Below, in pieces: positions 58,017 through 64,000 of a stretch of DNA of 64,000 nucleotides (position 1 is its first letter; each line of letters opens with the position of its first letter). The translations under genes and the position numbers were made by a program. This DNA is from Dendrolimus kikuchii. Lineage: Eukaryota; Arthropoda; Insecta; Lepidoptera; Lasiocampidae. The DNA lies in NCBI GenBank assembly GCA_019925095.2, contig CM034401.1, positions 8,529,838-8,593,837 of the forward strand, given 5' to 3'. Below the pieces are notes generated by a model that had not been told where the DNA came from, did no database searches, and saw nothing but the letters and a program-made list of their open reading frames with translations.

Positions 58017-58639
58017 CTGTGAGAGGGTGGTATCACACTGATTCAGCCACTTCTAAGAGCTGTAATCAAGAAAATTACGCCAGCATGGCTCTAGCACGTA
58101 TTACAAAAACAAAACAGAAAGGGTTCTGAACTCTTGTTATATTATATACGACTATAAGACACGTGAAGTTTTATAGGCCATTCGGAGACACAATAAAAGG
58201 TGAATTCAATTAGCCTGTCGCTTAAACATAAACGAGGAGAAGCAATTCGTATAAAGATCTAAGAATTTACGACAGTTATCATAAAATTTTGGAAACGTAA
58301 ATGTTTCCAGTAATAAGTTATAACCCGTATTGTTGCACAATATAGGTTACGTTTATTTCACAATCAAAAATACAGATAAAATATAATATAACTGATACAA
58401 ATGAAATAATATGATACTGTCGTTGTATATACATTCGAGTTTTATCATCGTCTCTTATATGTTAAGTGATAAAGACCGCAAGGGTTGCGTTTTACCTTTA
58501 GGAACCTGAAAAATAAGAAAGTTGATACATTTCTCTAGGGTAGGTATGAATTGCTTTTCTGTACTTATTTTGTGATTTTTATTATTCAAATGTGTGGCTC
58601 GATTGTTTACTAACGGCCTAATTAACCAAAGCACATACT
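58017..58639. other. No recognisable feature
   Basis: AT-rich spacer. Confidence 0.4.
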
Positions 58640-58795
58640 TCACCTATTCCATGTTTCCTATCTCATGCTCTCTATCCCCTCCTAAATATTCGTAAAGCGA
58701 AGTCTACTTCGCTTCTGGTGTTGCAAACATCTATTGGCGACGGTAATCGCTTTCCAACAGGTCATCTACCTATTTCCCAGCTTCGCAAAAAAGAT
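58640..58795 (+). repeat. Poly(A)-ending interspersed repeat copy
   Basis: A pyrimidine-rich leader (cttcacctattccatgtttc), then tggtgttgcaaacatctatt, ggcgacggtaatcgctttcc and a short A-run at about 58787. Same leader type as at 31.1 kb. Confidence 0.65.
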
Positions 58796-58875
58796 ATAGA
58801 TAGCATAGGATAAGTTCAGCGTTGCATTCTTCTTCCTCTATTGCCTTTGGTAGCGTCAAGAATGTCTATGCCTCT

Positions 58876-58905
58876 AGGTAACCTCTTTTAGTAAAGAGGT
58901 TACCT
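58876..58905. repeat. Perfect 13-bp hairpin, 4-nt loop
   Basis: aggtaacctcttt (58876-58888) and its exact inverse (58893-58905) flank tagt. Short but perfect; function unknown. Confidence 0.6.
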
Positions 58906-59013
58906 TGTCTATAGAAGTTCTTTTGTCAAGTTTACAAAAAAAAGACTTTTCTGAATCGCGGTGCACTCTGAATGGATCTTGTTGTTCAATAGCAGCACCC
59001 CATAGCCTTCATA

Positions 59014-59340
59014 TAGGTTCTCCGTGCAGGAAGGGAAAAAGAATACTATTTCCTGCGTTCGGGCAGCCTTCCGTAAGAGGCGGCAAAACAACCCACAGCC
59101 AGGTATTAGCGTATTTACCCGTTTCGGTGGCTACCACCCCTGGCTTATAGTATGCCGCCATAACAACTTTGAGTTGTGTTCTGGCATTACAGGCCAGCCT
59201 TCAGTTTCTCCTTCGTAGCCGGCAGCACATTGGCAGCACCTCTGGTGTCACTAATGTCCATAGGCGACGGTAACAACTTTCCATCATAGTTGGGCCGTGA
59301 GCCTGTTTGCAGTGTTTTAGCAAATTTTTTTTTAATACCG
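59014..59340 (+). repeat. Poly(A)-ending interspersed repeat, full-length-like copy
   Basis: Starts ctccgtgcaggaagggaaaa, continues ttacgg-type blocks (cgtaagaggcggcaaaacaa, ggtggctaccacccctggct, cgccataacaactttgagtt), then gccggcagcacattggcagc, ccataggcgacggtaacaac and a terminal T/A run. It is the inverse of 57475-57795 over its first ~190 bp and joins that part to the common 3' core in one unit. Confidence 0.7.
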
Positions 59341-60109
59341 AGTACAGGCCAGTTATATTACCCTGTGAGATTTTTTATCGAAAACGTCGATATATTTTGA
59401 TACAGGCCTTGAGATCATATTTTTGTAGCATCTAGTCACTGTTATTGGCAATGGATCCATATTTGTGGCATTATAGGTCATTTTGTTATCTTAAAGGTTT
59501 TCCATCTACCAGGACTATTACTGGAAAAAGGAAAGAACCTATAGTACAGACGTTCATGGTGATTCACTCTATAGCTTTACTGTGAACTTGTATTATTATT
59601 GTACACAACGACTTCACTAGTAGCTCCTTTAAGAGTAATCTTCGAAAATAACTAAAATTGTATGTCAGCAGTTTTTCCATGGACTCCTATTAGCAAAGTT
59701 TTAGAGGACCAATTTCTAAATCGACAGCACACGTCGAAAAGTAAGTGGGCAGTAAGCTAGAACCAATCTATTTTAGTAAGTCATAAACTTCAAGCGATTT
59801 AAAAATTAATAATTATATTACCCGCTTTACTTCATTGATGTAATTTACAAAAAATTAAAATTGTCAAACAGAAAATTTTTCTTTATCCAATATTTCTTTG
59901 TATATAATATAATTATATGTCTAATACTACTAATACTTTTTTATGTTTATTTGCATACTTTATATACATACCAAAAGAGCTCGTTCATAGATAAACAATA
60001 TGTAAAAGTCTTGAAACATTTGAGTATTACTATTACAAAGTAGTAAACGTGAAACACTCAAAGTTTTGAGAAAATAAGAATAAATGTTCTATAGGTAAAT
60101 ATTTTTTTA
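59341..60109. other. No recognisable feature
   Basis: AT-rich; no terminal repeat of the following mariner remnant could be fixed here. Confidence 0.4.
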
Positions 60110-60700
60110 TTAAGTATTTTCAAAGTGCTCGCCACCAGCCTCTATACAACGTTTCGTGCGTCTGAAACAGTTTTCGAAACACTCTTGCCAATACGCCGCA
60201 GACACCTCTTTTACAGCTTGCTCGAACACTGACAGCGCATCTTCCCGAAAATTGTATCCCTTTGAGCTGATTTTTTATTTTCGGGAATAAAAATAAGTCA
60301 CACAATGCTAAGTCAGGGCTGTAAAGAGGGTGACCCAGGAGCTTGACCGGCGTGCTGTTCAGGGAGTCCCTTTTTTAAGCGCGGTATGGGCGGGCGCGTT
60401 GTCGTGGTGGAACAGTAGCCCGAAGAGTCCTGTGTTTAGTCGCTTGTTGCACACAACAGAGGAAACTTCTGCCAAACATTTTGTAGTATACCATTCGGCG
60501 TTGATGCTTCTTTGGTAAAGGAGTTGACATCCAGTAGCCAGTCAAATTGAAAAAACTCGCAAACAAAATCTTCCCCCGCTTCTAGATCGCTTCACTTTGG
60601 TGGGCGTTGATTCTTTTTGAGACACTGAAACCATCGTCTGGCGCTTCGTTTCTGGATCGTATTGATAAACCCAGGTCTCATCACCTGTAATGATGTCGTA
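60110..60700 (-). pseudogene. Mariner-family transposase remnant, catalytic half
   Basis: Read on minus from about 60690 down: GDETWVYQYDPETKRQ with the first catalytic aspartate, TKVKRSRS, then HDNAPAHTALKKGTP with the second aspartate. Next VKLLGHPLYSPDLALCD with the third, LFLFPKIKNQLKGIQFSG, and, one frame off, ALSVFEQAVKEVSAAYWQEC and the end GGEHFENT (stop 60110-60112). This is the C-terminal two-thirds of a Tc1/mariner DDD transposase that would bind and cut its own terminal repeats in the nucleus. Frameshifts lie between the second and third aspartates and after QFSG. The N-terminal helix-turn-helix domains are not visible. Different subfamily from the remnant at 34.3 kb. Confidence 0.8.
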
Positions 60701-63067
60701 AACACGCCGAGACTAGCCTGCTTGGAAATTTGTTTATCATATCACGGCACCATTCTACCGGGGCGTGCTTCTGAAAACTATTTACGATGTACGAACTACA
60801 TACGATTATTAAATATTATAGCCAATAAATATACCTTTTTGTATCTTATTCACTGTTTCATTACCAATGCCGCTTGTCAATTTGCACCATCGCCTTAATT
60901 GGTTTCATTTTCGAGTGAACAGGTCTTGCTGGCTGAAACGGAGTGGACTTCCAACCCCAAGCCAAGTGTTTAAACTATTAAATACTCTACATGGGCGGAA
61001 TAAGGTCTCAATTAGAAAAAAACTTTTTTCATGTTAGCGATACGGTAATATTAAAATGTAGTTTAAATGAGACATAAAAAATGGATAATAAACAATTAAA
61101 AAGCAATTTTACCTTAATGGAAATATACTAATGCTTATACCCCTTACAATTTTACATCTTTCTTATAGTATGGGATACATGTTAGGACTTGAAAAGTCAT
61201 AAAGGTGTTTTTCTATTCAGTTTTTTATTATGGGTTGGAAAGATATTCGCTTTGATACTCGTAAAAGCCCATAACTTTTGAATCATTGGGTGGAACATTC
61301 TAAAAAAAATCAAGTCGGGGTTCGAACCTTTCTCTTCTAAGTCGTTCCCTCGTTGCTAAAGATCGTAACTTTGATGGCAGTGTACAATTGCTTTCATGTT
61401 TTCCACAGAGATTAGTTTTAATCACGATGGAGGGTCAAATTTGAATTCGATTAAATCCTTTTTATACAGGTTCATAGGCAGATAACGAAAATAGTGAACG
61501 TTTGTCACTTATACGGGATAGTTCAGGGATTGTCGCGAAATTACCAGGGGCCCAATTCTGTTATTTAAATATCTTAACGCTGCGAAGATATTCAAAGTAC
61601 GATTCTATTGTGATAGTGTCGAAAAATTGTATTCTCCTAAATCCATAATATTTTTTTACGAGTAGAAAAAAAATTATATTACCATCAACAGAAATGGCGT
61701 TAGCCTAAATGAATATTGGAAAGTTACCAAAATGCTTAAACATTTATGTCGCGAGTTTTCTCTTATAAATATTTACATATATAGACTGGCGTGCCACGGT
61801 CATGCCAGTGGAATTAACAGAATACCGAAATCAGGCAACCCTACGATTGAGACAATAGTCTCCGGAAATTTTGACAAAATCGTAATAGCAGAATTGGGCC
61901 CCAGGTTAACTAATGACTACAACATGTAAACAGGTTGGAAAGTTATTAGATATAACGTACACCGCTTATGGTACGTTGATCTTTGAAAATCAGATTTGTA
62001 CCTGACAACTTAATCTAATCTATAATGTTGTTAAGCAAATAAATAAATTGATTAACTGATTAATTCTAACCTGAAACTTCAAATTTTTATTATGAATACA
62101 AATAGGAAAAATATAGATAGAAATAAGATATGGTGTTGAAAGTCCTCGTACCGGAATAGATGACCAATATACACAGATTGTAAGACAATACTTTTCAAAT
62201 AATATCAAACAGCTCCAAAGATTATCGGAGGGACTGTAATAAAACATAATAAAAAAACGTTGCTCATAGATACCTAACTGAAAATAAAACTGGCTCAGCA
62301 AAACCCCAGCATTAAAGACTCTGCTATAAACTACATAAATTAATTTTATAAGTAGCCGACCATTAAGGCTAAAGATATCAATATAAGCCCTTAACATGAC
62401 TGTATAGGTCTCATACTAACTAAATTACATGACGTCGCATCGACAGGTCGCTTAGCAACCGCGCAGACGCCTCGGTAAACCGAGATTAATCCGTGGCACC
62501 GTAAAGACAAATTTAATTAGGCTGCCTGTCCTCTCAGCGAATAATATAACATGATATTAACTATAAGCCAAATTTTCTATTATATATTATTTGTTACATA
62601 CCAGGCTAATCATTTTTGGGAAATTCGTTAAAACTTTATGAAATTTATATCTAAATTAGAAGGGTTAAAAATCTTAACTAGGTGTGTTGTTGGGGTGTTT
62701 CTTGTCTTTTTTCTTCAGTGCAAGTAACAAATTATGAAGTGATGTAAATAGAGTAGCTGATTTAATTCCTGTCTCTTTTAAATAGGACGGTATAGGAGTA
62801 AAATTACGTAAATAGATAAATAAACATCGTGATTCTCAGTATATGATTATTATTAAATAGTAACAGAATTAAATATATTTTTATATAATTATAATTAATT
62901 TTTAATTCGTAGCAAAGTGTACGATAACGCTACAAGTTACGTTTTATGGGTACCTCAATCATACCATCCTGTTTGTATTATGAAGATTTTAAACAGTTAC
63001 ATGTATGACTCAAAAATGTTTCTTCGACAATACTCGGTTTGAATGATAACTTGAATTTGTAAATATT
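60701..63067. other. No supported gene
   Basis: AT-rich. 61305-61395 (tttctcttctaagtcgttcc, gatcgtaactttgatggcag) repeats the distal part of the 24.3-24.7 kb repeat. It is preceded by ggggttcgaacc, which resembles a tRNA B box. A GC-richer patch at 62430-62520 is unassigned. Confidence 0.4.
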
Positions 63068-63450
63068 CTGTGAAACTTCTTTAGAATCGTTGTGATTTGG
63101 AAATCGATGAATTGAAAAGGTGACAATAAAAAGAGATAAACACATAAAATTGAAACTTATTTAATTTCAAATAAAACACATTTCTCTTTACCCGCTAGTA
63201 TTAATTTTCGATTTAAATAAAACTTAAAAGATTTCAAATAAATTTTAGCTCTATATGTATACGCATTGAATTTTGAACTTTATGATAGTGACTTAATAGT
63301 GTTATTTAAAATGAATTTTTTGAATTACAATATGTTGCCCGATGTAGGCTAAAGGAATTATACTTATATAAAAGTTAGAAAATAATTATCCGTGAGTATA
63401 TTCTGTGAAGTTTCACTTCTACTGCGTGTGAACTGCACGCACAGACACAT
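63068..63450 (+). repeat. GAAGTGAAACTTC-family repeat copy
   Basis: Left end GTGAAACTTCTTTAGAATCG (63070; first bases mutated), blocks aaagagataaacacataaaa, acatttctctttacccgcta and ttttagctctatatgtat. Right end GAAGTTTCACTTC (63407-63419), ctactgcgtgtgaactgcac, then gcacagacacat and a T-run. About 380 bp; the cleanest short copy. Confidence 0.7.
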
Positions 63451-64000
63451 AATTTTTTTAACGTAATCAGTTTTCCCTCTCATATACGTACATTGTGTAG
63501 TAGGTTTTTATGTATGTAAATGGTTTGGAATACGTTCTGCGATAATTTGATAAAAGAGCACGGGTTACAAAAAGTCACCCTTGCATGTAAAATTTAAGAC
63601 AAAATTGCTGTTTTTTATTAACTTAAAGTTTTCTTTGAGATCCGTTCAGTGGCTTCAGAGGCTATGTGGAACAACTTATTCATAGACTAGTTAAGATACA
63701 AATTGACTAATAGACAAAACATCTATAAATGGTTAATTATTACTAGGTATCGTAAGAATAGCAATACATTTAAATTTTGGTGTTTATGTTGACATCACTG
63801 CGAGAAACTTCTGCTTTATTGATAGAGAAAGAATACCGAGCCTTTATTTCATAATTAAAAATTCTTCAGCCCTCAAGATTGTAAATACTGTTACGAGTTG
63901 CAGGACTCTAATTAAAATAATGCCGTTGGAATTACTATAGAATTTATTAGAACTATACAAACATGTATAACACAGGTACAAATATAACTGAACACAATCA
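63451..64000. other. No gene; partial repeat at window end
   Basis: From about 63918 the stretch aatgccgttggaattacta, tttattagaact, caggtacaaatataactgaa matches 18996-19075, the extra part within the long repeat copy. It shows an independent dispersed repeat, cut off by the window end. Confidence 0.5.

Noticed and set aside
61305..61330. tRNA-like B box (ggggttcgaacc)
   Set aside because: No A box or cloverleaf could be drawn upstream; at most a SINE-derived fragment.
1..64000. CRISPR arrays, operons, riboswitches, bacterial promoters or terminators
   Set aside because: Spliceosomal introns, LINE and DNA-transposon content and AATAAA signals mark the DNA as eukaryotic nuclear; no regularly spaced direct repeats were seen.

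Overview
The window looks like a stretch of nuclear DNA from an insect, most probably a moth or butterfly (Lepidoptera). It is AT-rich and almost without long open frames. The coding traces that can be recognised are transposon proteins, several of them of types familiar from lepidopteran genomes: RTE-like, R1-like and other LINE 3' ends, mariner, PIF/Harbinger and Helitron-like elements bounded by TC and CTAG. I see no ordinary host protein gene, rRNA or tRNA gene, and nothing prokaryotic (no operons, Shine-Dalgarno sites or CRISPR arrays).

Layout. 0-10 kb holds two RTE-like LINE 3' ends, other LINE tails, an 85-bp RTE scrap with a perfect 13-bp target-site duplication (TSD), a Helitron-like element carrying a nested MITE-like insertion, two fold-back elements and a Jockey-type LINE end. 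10-18 kb is mostly featureless AT-rich DNA with a few strong hairpins. 18.8-21.3 kb is bracketed by two inverted copies of a dispersed repeat family, here called the GAAGTGAAACTTC family; five more long copies occur further on. 23.5-26.5 kb has two more Helitron-like copies. 28-40 kb has four severely 5'-truncated copies of the RTE family seen at 2 kb, a mariner remnant and two LINE 3' ends. Two of those RTE copies lie in tandem and share one 12-bp target sequence. 41.5-42.6 kb is a cleanly bounded R1-clade LINE 3' end. 44-50 kb is nearly empty. 52.2-56.1 kb is a 3.9-kb PIF/Harbinger DNA transposon, and 56-61 kb is a patchwork of poly(A) repeats, a split RTE copy and a second mariner remnant.

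The most informative locus is the Harbinger element. Its transposase gene (+ strand) is broken by several frameshifts and a stop, although all three DDE residues can still be seen. Its partner gene on the - strand, a Myb/SANT-like DNA-binding protein, reads as an intact four-exon gene of 224 codons with consistent splice phases. The two genes converge and their poly(A) signals overlap. Both ends of the element carry dense GATAG/CTATC repeats that could be binding sites for the SANT protein.

All family assignments come from reading motifs by eye; no database search was run.
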